A stretch of DNA of 64,000 nucleotides. Source: Suilimivivens sp964393865 (GTDB lineage: Bacteria; Bacillota; Clostridia; Lachnospirales; Lachnospiraceae). The stretch is taken from the NCBI GenBank assembly GCA_964393865.1, contig CAYMUW010000003.1:62001-126000 (forward strand), given 5' to 3'. The notes beneath the pieces are model-generated. The model was not told where the DNA came from. It saw only the letters and a program-made list of their open reading frames with translations, and made no database searches. How positions within the stretch are numbered: position 1 is the stretch's first letter; each line of letters opens with the position of its first letter. The position numbers and the translations under genes are program-made. Positions 17,700 through 27,350 of the stretch are shown piece after piece.

Positions 17700-19257
17700 A
17701 AGACACACAGTAAGACTGTCGGAAATCTGTTTTTATGTGTTTTTTGTATCGCTTTTGTTTGCGAAGGGAATAGGATTATATGACGGTCAGACAGGCTTCA
17801 AGGTCTTTTTTATAATAGCGCTTATAGGATGGGCAGGAAAAATGCTGCTTACCAGATACTATCTTTGGGAAATGCTGCTCTACGCAGTACTGGTAGTGCT
17901 TGGAGGCGCAATTTATCTCACTGCTCGTGAAAAAGGGGCATTCATTGTTATTCTGTTGCTTTGCGGGTTGAAAAACATGGATCTGAAAAAGATTTTTCAG
18001 GTGGGACTGGCAGCATGGGTTTTATCCTTTGGTATCTTATTTCTTCTAACCTCCCTGCATATCATTGACAGCGCATTCAAGGTGCATGACAGGCTGGGAA
18101 TGGGACGGATTATCAGATGGAGCCTTGGATATGCTCATCCAAATGTGCTGCACATATCATATCTGGTTCTTGTGTGCTTTTTGGTTTATATACTGAAGGA
18201 AAGAATCCGGTTTGGCCATTTGCTTTTATTGGAATTAGGCAACCTGTATGTTTTCATATATTCGCTCAGTACCACAGGCTTTTTAGTAACGACTATTTGC
18301 CTGATACTGGTATGCTATTGGAAAATCAGAAAATGCTTTTGCGTAGTGGAGCAGGTTTTGATACAGTTATGCCTTCCTGTATGTTTGTTCCTGTCATTTG
18401 GTGCACCGCTTCTTCTGGAGGGGAGGGCTTTTGATATTGTAAACAAGCTGTTAAATACAAGGCTTTCCCTGTCAAAATGGTTTTTACAAAATCAGCCTGT
18501 AAAGCTGTTTGGTGTGGATACAACTTCTATTGTTACGGCAGTCCGCACCATGGATAATTCCTATGTTTTTGCATTGATTACTTATGGAGGCGTTTTCCTT
18601 TTGCTTATAATCTGCGTCTATTTCCGGGGAATTTATCGAAAAGCAAAGGAGCAGGATGGTATAGCGTTATGTGTGATTTTGTCATGCCTGATAGCCGGGT
18701 TGACAGAACCGTTTTTGTTTAATACTTCTTTTAAAAATCTGTCACTTCTTCTGGTGGGAACGGAGCTGTTTCATACAAAAGAAGGAGAAGATAAGCAGAT
18801 CTGTCTGTTGCATATTGATAAAGACGTTAACGTTCCGCTTTTGAATATGTCACATGTTTGTGGCTGTATAAAATCAAATACTGCCAAACAGCGAATTGGC
18901 TTAGCCGCCATTTCTGTTGTAGGTGCACTGATAGCAGGCACCATTGCGTTTCACTGTACAACCATTCCGGAAAGATATCTTTTACCCAGAAAGGCTTTTG
19001 AGTATACGGATGATTTGCCGGATAGCTATTATCTCACATCTTCAACGGATATTCTGCAGGAGGGCGATAAAATACTGGGTTATGAGTCGGAACAGACAGA
19101 GATGGTTGCTTTTAGCGGTAACATTGCACAGGTAGAACGTTTCAGGAACACTATTACTGCCGGAATCATTTCAGGATTAATCATATATGGTTCGGGAAGT
19201 CTGATTTTGCAGGCAAGGGAACGATATAAGGGAAGGATACGAAGAAATGGAGAGTAA
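17683..19257 (+). CDS. Second Wzy-like membrane protein with C-terminal extension
   Basis: About 524 residues. The first 370 match the preceding gene in layout (SLGYAHPNVLHISYLVL, IYSLSTTGFLVTTICL). Unlike it, this protein continues with a 150-residue extension: a cytoplasmic stretch, a helix (RIGLAAISVVGALIAGTIAF), a short extracellular segment and a last helix (ITAGIISGLIIYGSGSLIL). That hairpin layout recalls small Wzz-like proteins, but no family motif is seen. TTG start behind GGAAGG, inside the end of the previous gene. Likely a polymerase or ligase; its distinct role from the first copy is unknown. Confidence 0.75.
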   Translation: MEGLIKRHTVRLSEICFYVFFVSLLFAKGIGLYDGQTGFKVFFIIALIGWAGKMLLTRYYLWEMLLYAVLVVLGGAIYLTAREKGAFIVILLLCGLKNMDLKKIFQVGLAAWVLSFGILFLLTSLHIIDSAFKVHDRLGMGRIIRWSLGYAHPNVLHISYLVLVCFLVYILKERIRFGHLLLLELGNLYVFIYSLSTTGFLVTTICLILVCYWKIRKCFCVVEQVLIQLCLPVCLFLSFGAPLLLEGRAFDIVNKLLNTRLSLSKWFLQNQPVKLFGVDTTSIVTAVRTMDNSYVFALITYGGVFLLLIICVYFRGIYRKAKEQDGIALCVILSCLIAGLTEPFLFNTSFKNLSLLLVGTELFHTKEGEDKQICLLHIDKDVNVPLLNMSHVCGCIKSNTAKQRIGLAAISVVGALIAGTIAFHCTTIPERYLLPRKAFEYTDDLPDSYYLTSSTDILQEGDKILGYESEQTEMVAFSGNIAQVERFRNTITAGIISGLIIYGSGSLILQARERYKGRIRRNGE

Positions 19258-21157
19258 GCTGCGCTATTGCAGAATATTGAATACAAATATTAATGTTACC
19301 AACATGCAGGAGACGGTAGCTTATCTGACGGAACATTTGGATGAACTGCGCGGGGACTATGTATGTGTTGCTAATGTGCATACGACGATGATGTCTTATC
19401 GGAATGAAGACTACAATGCGGTTCAAAACAGCGGCGCCATGTCTCTGCCGGATGGAAAGCCTCTGTCTATCGTGTGTCGGCGAAGAGGATTTTATGACGC
19501 TATGCGGGTGCCGGGACCAGACCTGATGCCGGAGATATTCAGGGTATCAAAGGAGAAGGGATTTAGACATTACTTTTATGGCGGATCGCCACAGACCCTG
19601 TCACAGCTCAAAAACAAGCTGACAGAACAATTTCCCTGGCTGTGTATTGTGGGAATGTATTCACCGCCCTATCGTCCTCTTAGCGCCGAGGAGGATGAAC
19701 AGATTATTAAGGAAATAAATGAAGCCGGACCGGATTATATCTGGGTGGCGCTTGGAGCGCCTAAGCAGGAGGAATGGATGTATGCGCACCAGTTTAAGGT
19801 GAATGGTGTTATGCTGGGAGTCGGAGCAGCATTTGATTTTTGCGCCGGTACGGTAAAGCGTGCGCCGGGGTGGATGCAGGAGCTTTGCCTGGAATGGCTG
19901 CACCGCTTGATACAGGATCCCAAAAGACTGTTTATGCGTTACTTTTCCACCAATGTATCCTTCTTGATTAAAGTGGGGCATGAAAGCCGGAGATACAGGA
20001 AGGAGAACAGATGGAAAAAAATTGCCATGATCGGCCATAAAAGGATTCCCTCAAGAGAAGGAGGGGTGGAAATTGTGGTGGATGAGATCTCTACCCGCCT
20101 TACGCAAAGGGGATATCATGTGGATGCTTATAACAGGTCGGGGTATCATGTGTCGGGGAAGCAGTTTGATGAGAAGCGGGGAAAGGTGTATAACGGAATA
20201 CGTCTCCTCACCATTCCGACGTTTAAAAGCAGCAGTTTAAACGCTATCGTATATTCCTTTCTGGCAACCTTTAGAGCGCTGGTGGGCAGATATGGCGTAC
20301 TGCATTACCATGCGGAAGGTCCCTGCGTGATGCTTGGAGTTCCGAAGTTTTTTGGAATACATGTGGTGGCGACCATACATGGTCTGGACTGGCAGAGGGC
20401 AAAATGGGGGAACCTGGCTACGAGAGTATTAAAATATGGAGAAAAAAAGGCAGCGAGAAAAGCGGACGAGATTATTGTGCTTTCCCGTAATGTTCAAAAC
20501 TACTTTCGGGAACAATATGGCAGAGAAACGATTTACATTCCCAATGGAATTGAAAAGCCCTGCCTGAAGGAAGTCAAGGAGATAGAGGAACATTTTGGTT
20601 TAAGGAGAAACGGTTATATTCTATTTTTGGCAAGGCTGGTACCGGAAAAAGGAGCACATTATCTGATAGAGGCATATAAACAGCTGAAAACGGATAAGAA
20701 GCTTGTTATTGCAGGCGGTGACAGCCATGCAGAGGAATATATGCAGAAAATATACGATTATGCGAAGGAAAATGAAAGCATTATTCTTACCGGCTTTGTT
20801 CAGGGGAGAATACTTGAGGAATTATTTTCTAATGCATATGTGTTTGTTCTGCCAAGCGATGTGGAAGGCATGGCCATCAGCCTTTTGGAAGCAATGAGCT
20901 ATGGAAATTGCTGCCTGGTCAGCAATATACCGGAAAATATGGAGGTAGTCGAGGATAAGGCGTTCAGCTTTCAAAAAGGAAATGTGGAAGATCTGAGGGA
21001 AAAGCTGCAATATTTATTGGAAAATGAAGAACTGGTGAAAAAATACAAAGAGGAAAGCAGCCGGTTTATCTGTGAAAAGTATAATTGGGAGGACGTAGTG
21101 GATCAAACCATACAGGTATATAACAATGCCGGAAAGAAGCGAAAGAAGCGGAAATAG
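19247..21157 (+). CDS. Bifunctional glycosyltransferase: GT26 (WecG/TagA/CpsF) fused to GT4
   Basis: A 636-residue fusion. Residues 1-240 are a GT26 enzyme: VANVHTTMMSYRNED, MSLPDGKPL, PGPDLMPEI, YFYGGSPQTL and VALGAPKQEEWMY. Residues 255-630 are a GT-B GT4 enzyme: IGHKRIPSREGGVEIVVDEI (DUF1972-like opening), HYHAEGP, ARLVPEKGAHYLIEAY and PSDVEGMAISLLEAMSYG. GT26 enzymes add ManNAc(A) or glucose to lipid-linked intermediates, so the protein may add two successive sugars. No stop or frameshift separates the halves. The start lies inside the preceding gene. An inverted repeat follows the stop. Confidence 0.9.
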   Translation: MESKLRYCRILNTNINVTNMQETVAYLTEHLDELRGDYVCVANVHTTMMSYRNEDYNAVQNSGAMSLPDGKPLSIVCRRRGFYDAMRVPGPDLMPEIFRVSKEKGFRHYFYGGSPQTLSQLKNKLTEQFPWLCIVGMYSPPYRPLSAEEDEQIIKEINEAGPDYIWVALGAPKQEEWMYAHQFKVNGVMLGVGAAFDFCAGTVKRAPGWMQELCLEWLHRLIQDPKRLFMRYFSTNVSFLIKVGHESRRYRKENRWKKIAMIGHKRIPSREGGVEIVVDEISTRLTQRGYHVDAYNRSGYHVSGKQFDEKRGKVYNGIRLLTIPTFKSSSLNAIVYSFLATFRALVGRYGVLHYHAEGPCVMLGVPKFFGIHVVATIHGLDWQRAKWGNLATRVLKYGEKKAARKADEIIVLSRNVQNYFREQYGRETIYIPNGIEKPCLKEVKEIEEHFGLRRNGYILFLARLVPEKGAHYLIEAYKQLKTDKKLVIAGGDSHAEEYMQKIYDYAKENESIILTGFVQGRILEELFSNAYVFVLPSDVEGMAISLLEAMSYGNCCLVSNIPENMEVVEDKAFSFQKGNVEDLREKLQYLLENEELVKKYKEESSRFICEKYNWEDVVDQTIQVYNNAGKKRKKRK

Positions 21158-21160
21158 AAT

Positions 21161-21197
21161 TTATGATAGCATAATTCCCTGAACTATGCTATCATAA
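21161..21197. repeat. Perfect 13-bp inverted repeat between operon blocks
   Basis: TTATGATAGCATA (21161-21173) and its exact reverse complement TATGCTATCATAA (21185-21197) are separated by 11 bases. RNA from either strand could form a stable hairpin directly after the GT26-GT4 stop codon. No run of T follows on the + strand, so it is not a textbook rho-independent terminator; it may be a weak terminator, an RNA-processing or stability element, or a protein-binding dyad. Confidence 0.8.
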
Positions 21198-21228
21198 GTG
21201 GGACAGCAAATTGAGGGTAACAGGATAT

Positions 21229-22836
21229 ATGGAGAAGAAGGCAAATAGGGGTCTGATTAATTGCATTGTTTTGGTTGTGTTTTTGGCATATCTGGCATTG
21301 GGCGTAAGGGTTTACAGAGACTATGGAATCTCGGCGGACGAGCCTACGGAACGGTTAAGCACTCTGGTGAATGTAAAATACGCTTTGAATTTTCTGGGGG
21401 CAGACCGCATGTCCGGTTTTGATGTCCCTGATTTGGAGACATATAGTGAACGGAATTACGGAACCTTTCTTCAGATGCCTTCTGTGATATTTGAGTTGAC
21501 GGCGCAGGATTTAGGGGATGTCTTTTATGGAAGGCATCTTTATACTTTTATTCTCTGCTTTTTGGGCTATATTGCGTTCTTCTTTTTGCTGAAAACTTTA
21601 TTTCGGTCAAATCTTATGGGGCTTTTGGGAGCTTTGATGGTTGCCCTGTACCCGCGCTTTTTTGCGGAGCAGTTTTATAATATTAAGGACATGGTTTTTG
21701 TATCAACCTTTATGATTTGCATGTTGACTACTGTGAAGCTTATTAAAAGCAGGTTTTCTAAGAGGTGGATTTTGGCCTTTTCTATATCCGTGGCGGTTTC
21801 TGCCAATGTAAGGATCGTAGGCATCGTTTTTTTGCTTCTGGTTCTCGGTTATCTTCTGGTGGATTGTATTTTAGGAAAAGCGGCACAGACAGTAGGCTAT
21901 GAGACACGTTGTGCACATCCCTTTTTGTGTGGTGCGGCGCTGTTGATGATCTGGTTTGTATCATATGTGGTGATGCTGCCGGTAACATGGAAAAATCCAT
22001 TTTTGGGCGTATGGGAAGTTTTTGCTCAATTTTCACAATATGACAATTGGGATTCTACCATTGTGTTTATGGGGGAGGTGATCGGCAAAACGGAAATTCC
22101 ATGGTATTATGTGCCGATATGGATATTGGTTTCCGTGCCTGTCTGGTATCTTCTTCTCTTTGCTGCCGCTGCGGCAGCCGGCATAGGCCTGTGCATAAAA
22201 AAGATCAGAAATAAGGATGGCTTTCTATTTCTGTTAGTTACCAGATATAAGTATGTTGTTTGGTGCGCTCTGTTGATGGCCGTACCGTGGCTTGGTGTTG
22301 TGCTGATACATTCTACCCTGTATAACGGTTGGCGGCATTGCTACTTCTTTCTACCCCCTCTTATTTTGTTTGCCCTGTTTGGCGTTGATTATCTGCGCAA
22401 GAAGGGAGAAAAATATCTGATAGCACTTCTGGCGGTTATTATTTTGGGCAGTGGGATTCAGATTGCGTGGATATGGAATAACCATCCCTATGAAATGGTT
22501 TATTTTAATAATATCGGCAAATATTTTGGCGCACAGTTTGACAGGGATTACTGGCATCTGACCACACTGGATGCTGTCAGGTATATTGCACAAAATGAGG
22601 AGAATGGAGAATTTTCAGTAAAAACTCCGGGGAATAACTTCTACAAGTACCTACTGAGCGAGGAAGAGCGCAGCAGAATAATAGAAGAGGAGGAGCCGCT
22701 ATACTATATTGAAACATACAGAGGAAAGACCGGTAATGATGTGGAAATAGAAGGATACGAGGAAATTTATTCCATTATTGTGGATGATTTTAAAGTAGCA
22801 ACCGTATTGAAGAGATATGAAGGGAATTCGGATTGA
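21229..22836 (+). CDS. GT-C/PMT (GT39)-like membrane glycosyltransferase
   Basis: About 535 residues and 10-12 transmembrane helices. The first outside loop carries YGISADEPTER, where the acidic D-E matches the catalytic pattern of PMT/ArnT-type enzymes that use polyprenyl-phosphate sugars. ALYPRFFAEQFYNIKDMVF is a second family-like block. The C-terminal 90 residues are soluble. TTG 21211 is possible, but ATG 21229 follows AACAGGA and is preferred. It opens a run of three GT-C-like genes. The donor could be made by the DPM1-like GT2 at 29.1 kb. Confidence 0.78.
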   Translation: MEKKANRGLINCIVLVVFLAYLALGVRVYRDYGISADEPTERLSTLVNVKYALNFLGADRMSGFDVPDLETYSERNYGTFLQMPSVIFELTAQDLGDVFYGRHLYTFILCFLGYIAFFFLLKTLFRSNLMGLLGALMVALYPRFFAEQFYNIKDMVFVSTFMICMLTTVKLIKSRFSKRWILAFSISVAVSANVRIVGIVFLLLVLGYLLVDCILGKAAQTVGYETRCAHPFLCGAALLMIWFVSYVVMLPVTWKNPFLGVWEVFAQFSQYDNWDSTIVFMGEVIGKTEIPWYYVPIWILVSVPVWYLLLFAAAAAAGIGLCIKKIRNKDGFLFLLVTRYKYVVWCALLMAVPWLGVVLIHSTLYNGWRHCYFFLPPLILFALFGVDYLRKKGEKYLIALLAVIILGSGIQIAWIWNNHPYEMVYFNNIGKYFGAQFDRDYWHLTTLDAVRYIAQNEENGEFSVKTPGNNFYKYLLSEEERSRIIEEEEPLYYIETYRGKTGNDVEIEGYEEIYSIIVDDFKVATVLKRYEGNSD

Positions 22837-22861
22837 GCATGAGTAGAGGAATGGATGGAAT

Positions 22862-25423
22862 ATGCAAAAAGATATGAAGAAAATCGTGAAAAGAAACTGG
22901 TTTTTTCTTATATTATTTTTAGGTATCCTTGTGGTATTTACAAGGCGGTACACGTATCTGCCGGTTAATATTGTGTCGAATCCTGATTCCCAGATTGCTT
23001 TTGGTACGCAGGATAGTATTCTGGAACAGACATGGCAGCCTGAAGTAAAAGCAATTGTCGGCATTAAGGTGCCTTATATTGCGGAAAATGATTTTTCCTG
23101 TGATGTGCAGTTAAAGGTTTTTTCCGATGATTATTCTGAGGTATTGGTGGATGAGATACAGGAAAATTTTGTATTTACGGCAGGCGAACAGAAAGAAATT
23201 AGTTTCTTATTTGACAGAACATCTGTTACACAGGGAAAAAGATACCGTATTAGAATTTCCCTGTTAAATCCGTCCGCAGATGGAATACTGCAAATTGCTT
23301 CCGGAAGCAATTATGGCGGATGCAGTATTCAAGAACAAGCTGTGGATGAGGCGGCGGCAATTTCAATTACAGTTGTTAAATATTCCAGATTGTTTTGGCT
23401 TATGGCAGTACTGCTTCCTTTACTGGCTTATTCTTTGTTTATAATGGTGATAACGGGGAGAAAATGGGAAGAAACTGTAGCTGTTTCTCTGTTCTTTGAA
23501 GGCTTCTTTCTGTACCTTTTTGGTTTGACAGAACATTTACTTTGGGGGATAGGGTTTGTTTACTTATTATCCATATGCGCATTGCTTGCAGCAGTATTTT
23601 TATATAATAAAAAGGGCTTGGATTTGCCAAAACTGCTGTCTCCGGGATTGTGGATTTATTTGTTATTATTTGGCGTAATTCTAATAACAAGTAATAATGA
23701 CTGGTTAGGGATGCGGGATGAATTGCGGCATTGGGAACTTGCCGTTAGAGATATGTTTTATTATGATTCCTTTGCAAAGCATGCTGGAACAACTGTTATT
23801 TTGCCCAGATATCTCCCGTTTTCAACGCTGATTGAATATTTGTTTGAATTTGTCAATGGTGTTTTTAGTGAAGACATCCTGTTTATGGCATATCAAACAA
23901 TGTTGCTGAGTGTATCGGTTATTGTGTGTAAACTGCTCCAAAAAGGAAAAAAGAGAAAATTATTTTTGCCGGTTTTGACTGCAATAATATGTATACCAAT
24001 ACTGTTTTTTAACAATATATCCAGCAGTATTATGGTAGATTCGCTGATGGCAGTGATTGTGGCATATATATTAATCTGCTATTATTCGGAAAAAATGTCA
24101 TGGTTTAATTGCATTAGAATTGCAAGTGCATTATGTACACTGGCGCTAATTAAAGAAATCGGGGTTGCGCTTGCAGGCGTCGCTGCATTGATTATATTTG
24201 GTGATGCTTTTTTTGAAGGGCTTAGAAAGAAAAAGATTAACTTTAGGAGGCTGCTTTTTCCTGTTATATGTGTATTTCTGGTAATGGGGACATATTTAAG
24301 CTGGCAGGTTTATTTGAATATTCCGGTAAATGGCAATTTACAGGAAAGCGCTTACCAGGTGACAGGCGGAGAGGAGCCTGCCGATAAGACACAGGAGGCG
24401 GCGGTAGAAATTGAAGAAACAGTGGAAATCGACTCTGCGATGAGTGCAAGCGGTATCAGCATGGAAGGACTTAAGAATATCTTTGCCGGTAAGGGGGAAG
24501 GATATCAGTATCAGGTAACGCGTAATTTTATTATAGAATTGCTGGATGGTGAAACTTATTCCATTGGGTTTATAAAGATTTCCTTTGTTGATCTGCTGGC
24601 TATTATGGCATTTCTTGTCTTTTGTCTGGCATTCTTAGGATATTGGAATGGGGAAAGGCATCGGTTATTTGTCTTTTCGGGAATGATATTGTTATCCGGC
24701 GCATGTTTTTGTGCGTTTTTGCAGCTTACTTACTGGTTTAGTTTTGAACCGTATGAGGCCATGGATCTAACTTCCATGGATCGCTATCTGGCACCCTATA
24801 TCTGTGCCATAATGATGGTGGTAATGTACCTGATCTGTGACGGCACCGACCGTAGTTCTTGGAGAACTGTGAAAGCAGACTGTCTGGTTTATGTGATAAC
24901 GTTTTTTCTGATCATCAGTACTCCTGTAAAGGATATCATTATTGAAAGCAATGATGTGGCAGAAAATACTACAAAAGAAAATATATATGGTTATGATCGG
25001 ATAGCGGAAATGCTTAGGAGCATAGCGGATAGAGGGGAAAGAGCATATTTTATCTGCAGTCACAGCGACGGTTATGCGGAATATATTTTCAGGAATGCAG
25101 TCTGTCCGATTGTATCGGAACATGAAAACTGGAATATTGTAGCTGATAAAGAAATTTTTGACAAACAATATGAATTATATCCTGAAAACGAGGTTACAGT
25201 TCACAATGAAGCCGTGATATTACCGCCAGAAAGCTTGTCGTGGATTTTTGGAAAGTGTAAGTATGTGGTGATATTCCATGCAGATGAGTTGTTTTGTCAA
25301 TCATATTCGGAACTGTTTGAAGGAACGGAAATCAGGGACGGAAGTGTGTATCAGGTAGTTGACAATGAGGGGGGTATTTCGCTGCATTTAGTTGGAAGTA
25401 CGGGAATCAAAGGTTATCATTAG
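22862..25423 (+). CDS. Large multi-pass membrane protein, GT-C-like
   Basis: About 853 residues. An N-terminal helix is followed by a 140-residue extracellular, beta-rich domain (about 35-175; FVFTAGEQKEISFLF, RYRIRISLLNPS), then about a dozen helices with a loop NDWLGMRDELRHWELAV containing acidic residues where GT-C enzymes keep catalytic Asp/Glu, and a C-terminal soluble domain of about 140 residues. Probably a polyprenyl-phosphate-sugar-dependent transferase or related surface-glycan protein. No precise family recognised. Visibly AT-rich. ATG at 22862 follows GGATGGAA. Confidence 0.68.
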   Translation: MQKDMKKIVKRNWFFLILFLGILVVFTRRYTYLPVNIVSNPDSQIAFGTQDSILEQTWQPEVKAIVGIKVPYIAENDFSCDVQLKVFSDDYSEVLVDEIQENFVFTAGEQKEISFLFDRTSVTQGKRYRIRISLLNPSADGILQIASGSNYGGCSIQEQAVDEAAAISITVVKYSRLFWLMAVLLPLLAYSLFIMVITGRKWEETVAVSLFFEGFFLYLFGLTEHLLWGIGFVYLLSICALLAAVFLYNKKGLDLPKLLSPGLWIYLLLFGVILITSNNDWLGMRDELRHWELAVRDMFYYDSFAKHAGTTVILPRYLPFSTLIEYLFEFVNGVFSEDILFMAYQTMLLSVSVIVCKLLQKGKKRKLFLPVLTAIICIPILFFNNISSSIMVDSLMAVIVAYILICYYSEKMSWFNCIRIASALCTLALIKEIGVALAGVAALIIFGDAFFEGLRKKKINFRRLLFPVICVFLVMGTYLSWQVYLNIPVNGNLQESAYQVTGGEEPADKTQEAAVEIEETVEIDSAMSASGISMEGLKNIFAGKGEGYQYQVTRNFIIELLDGETYSIGFIKISFVDLLAIMAFLVFCLAFLGYWNGERHRLFVFSGMILLSGACFCAFLQLTYWFSFEPYEAMDLTSMDRYLAPYICAIMMVVMYLICDGTDRSSWRTVKADCLVYVITFFLIISTPVKDIIIESNDVAENTTKENIYGYDRIAEMLRSIADRGERAYFICSHSDGYAEYIFRNAVCPIVSEHENWNIVADKEIFDKQYELYPENEVTVHNEAVILPPESLSWIFGKCKYVVIFHADELFCQSYSELFEGTEIRDGSVYQVVDNEGGISLHLVGSTGIKGYH

Positions 25424-25439
25424 TTGGAGGAAGCGTACA

Positions 25440-27338
25440 ATGTTGTGTGCTGTTGCTTTGCTTTTTGCTGTTAATAAAGCAGAAGATAAGATGGAAAGAT
25501 ACGTAAATGCAGCTGCAGTATGGACATTTTATTGTTTTATAATCACAGAAGTGTTGTCAGTGTTTCAAGCAATAAGTATAATGTCCTTATGGATATGTTG
25601 GCTCATATTTGATTTAGTTCTTTTGACAATGTTTTATCGGATTGTTAAAAAAGATCCACGAGGTCTGAAGGAGCTTATTCCTGTTGGATCTGTCAGCAGA
25701 AAAAGCGTTCTTTATGGACTTTTTATACTTGTGGTATTGTGTCTGGCGGTGAAAACGAAAACCTATAATTGGGATTCTATGACATATCATCTTCCCAGAC
25801 TTTTCCACTGGCTGCAGAATGGCACGGTTGATCATTATGCAACGCATATCAGCAGGCAGGTGGCCAGCCCTATACTTGGGGCGTTTGTCAATTTACATGT
25901 ATATGCAATGACAGGCAGAAATGATGTGTTTATTAACATGCTGCAGTGCTGCTCTTTTCTGACAAGCGGTATTTTGGTGTATCATATAGCAAAGAAAATC
26001 GGCTGCTCGCAAAACTATTCCTACATAGCAGGTGTGTTGTTTTATTCTATGCCAATTGCTTTTGCGGAAAGTTTTACGGCGCAGGTAGATAATTTTGCAG
26101 GTTTCTGGATGTTATGCTTTACATACCTTCTTCTAAATTTTCTTAATGTTGATGAGAAGATTGTACTTAACAAGAAAACTGTGTTTCGTATTGTGATATT
26201 ATCGATTTGCTTAATATTCGGATATTTGACCAAACCGTCAGTCGGCTTTGGAATGCTGTTTATGCTATTGTGGCTGCTTATAATTGTAGTGAAAAGAAGA
26301 GATAATTTTCTTTTGCTGGCAGCATATTTCTTTTTGGCAGGCGGCATAATGGCTTGTATATTGGCACCGGATTTTTTCAGGAATTGGTCAACCTTTCATG
26401 CAATGGCCTCACCCGGCACCGGGCAGAGGCAATTAATAGGTTCTGTTCATTGGAGATATATCATAGTTAACTTTGTTAAAAACTTTACATTTAATATGCC
26501 TGCCGTATGGTTATATAATAGCTCTACAATTATTTGGAAATATGTAATGAGATTTTCAAGAATAATTGAAGTAGATATTGATGATCCCGTTATTTCAGAG
26601 GATGGCAGAGAATTTCAGGTTCGTGATCCGCAAGATTATGGCAATAGTACAGCTGTGAATCCTATAATTGTCTGGCTGCTGATAATTTGTATATTCCTGT
26701 TCGTTTTATGTAACTTCAGAAAACATCTGAAGGAAATAAAAAACCAATATTTCATTACTGCTGCGCTTTCTTTTATGTGTTTCTGTGCGGTACTGCGCTG
26801 GGAGCCGTTTGTCAGCAGATATATGATTTCATACCTGGCAGTATTGTGTCCGGCAATTGCCGGTCAGTTGGAATTGTTTTTTGGATGTATGAAAATCAGA
26901 ACGGATGAGCTGGAAAAGAAATTTTCTGCAATACTTTATTTTTTATGTATCGCAGAGCTATTGGGAATGTTGTATTATCATGGGAATATTGCAATTAATC
27001 AATCTGAGAATAATGGTTATTTTGTCAGCCGGAGAGAAATTCAAGAAAGCTATATAGCGTTAGCGGAAATGTTGAATCAGCAAAAGTATCAAAATATCGG
27101 ATTGCTTATGGGCAGTGATTCTTATGAATACCCTTTGACTACTATGCTGCAGGATTATTCCAGAATAGAGCATGTAAATGTTTCGAATCAGACTGAACAA
27201 TACGAAGATACAAGTTTTATTCCTGATGTTCTCATTGCAATAAATTATGACAGTTCTGATTGTGTTGTATGTCATGGGTATGAATATGAGAGAGCACAAG
27301 CATTTGGCGAAGAAATAAGTGTATTTTTAAGAAGATAG
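25440..27338 (+). CDS. GT-C-like membrane glycosyltransferase
   Basis: About 632 residues with 10-12 transmembrane helices. The diagnostic loop after the third helix reads YNWDSMTYHLPRLFHWLQNG, a pattern of ArnT/PMT-related bacterial proteins in polysaccharide loci, with the Asp as the likely catalytic residue. TAQVDNFAGFWMLCF and PGTGQRQLIGSVHW follow. The frame is open to a TTG at 25392 inside the previous gene, but ATG 25440 lies 9 bases behind GGAGG and is chosen. The last 100 residues are soluble. Expected to glycosylate the polymer or a lipid intermediate on the outer face. Confidence 0.75.
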   Translation: MLCAVALLFAVNKAEDKMERYVNAAAVWTFYCFIITEVLSVFQAISIMSLWICWLIFDLVLLTMFYRIVKKDPRGLKELIPVGSVSRKSVLYGLFILVVLCLAVKTKTYNWDSMTYHLPRLFHWLQNGTVDHYATHISRQVASPILGAFVNLHVYAMTGRNDVFINMLQCCSFLTSGILVYHIAKKIGCSQNYSYIAGVLFYSMPIAFAESFTAQVDNFAGFWMLCFTYLLLNFLNVDEKIVLNKKTVFRIVILSICLIFGYLTKPSVGFGMLFMLLWLLIIVVKRRDNFLLLAAYFFLAGGIMACILAPDFFRNWSTFHAMASPGTGQRQLIGSVHWRYIIVNFVKNFTFNMPAVWLYNSSTIIWKYVMRFSRIIEVDIDDPVISEDGREFQVRDPQDYGNSTAVNPIIVWLLIICIFLFVLCNFRKHLKEIKNQYFITAALSFMCFCAVLRWEPFVSRYMISYLAVLCPAIAGQLELFFGCMKIRTDELEKKFSAILYFLCIAELLGMLYYHGNIAINQSENNGYFVSRREIQESYIALAEMLNQQKYQNIGLLMGSDSYEYPLTTMLQDYSRIEHVNVSNQTEQYEDTSFIPDVLIAINYDSSDCVVCHGYEYERAQAFGEEISVFLRR

Positions 27339-27350
27339 GAGTTGATGATT

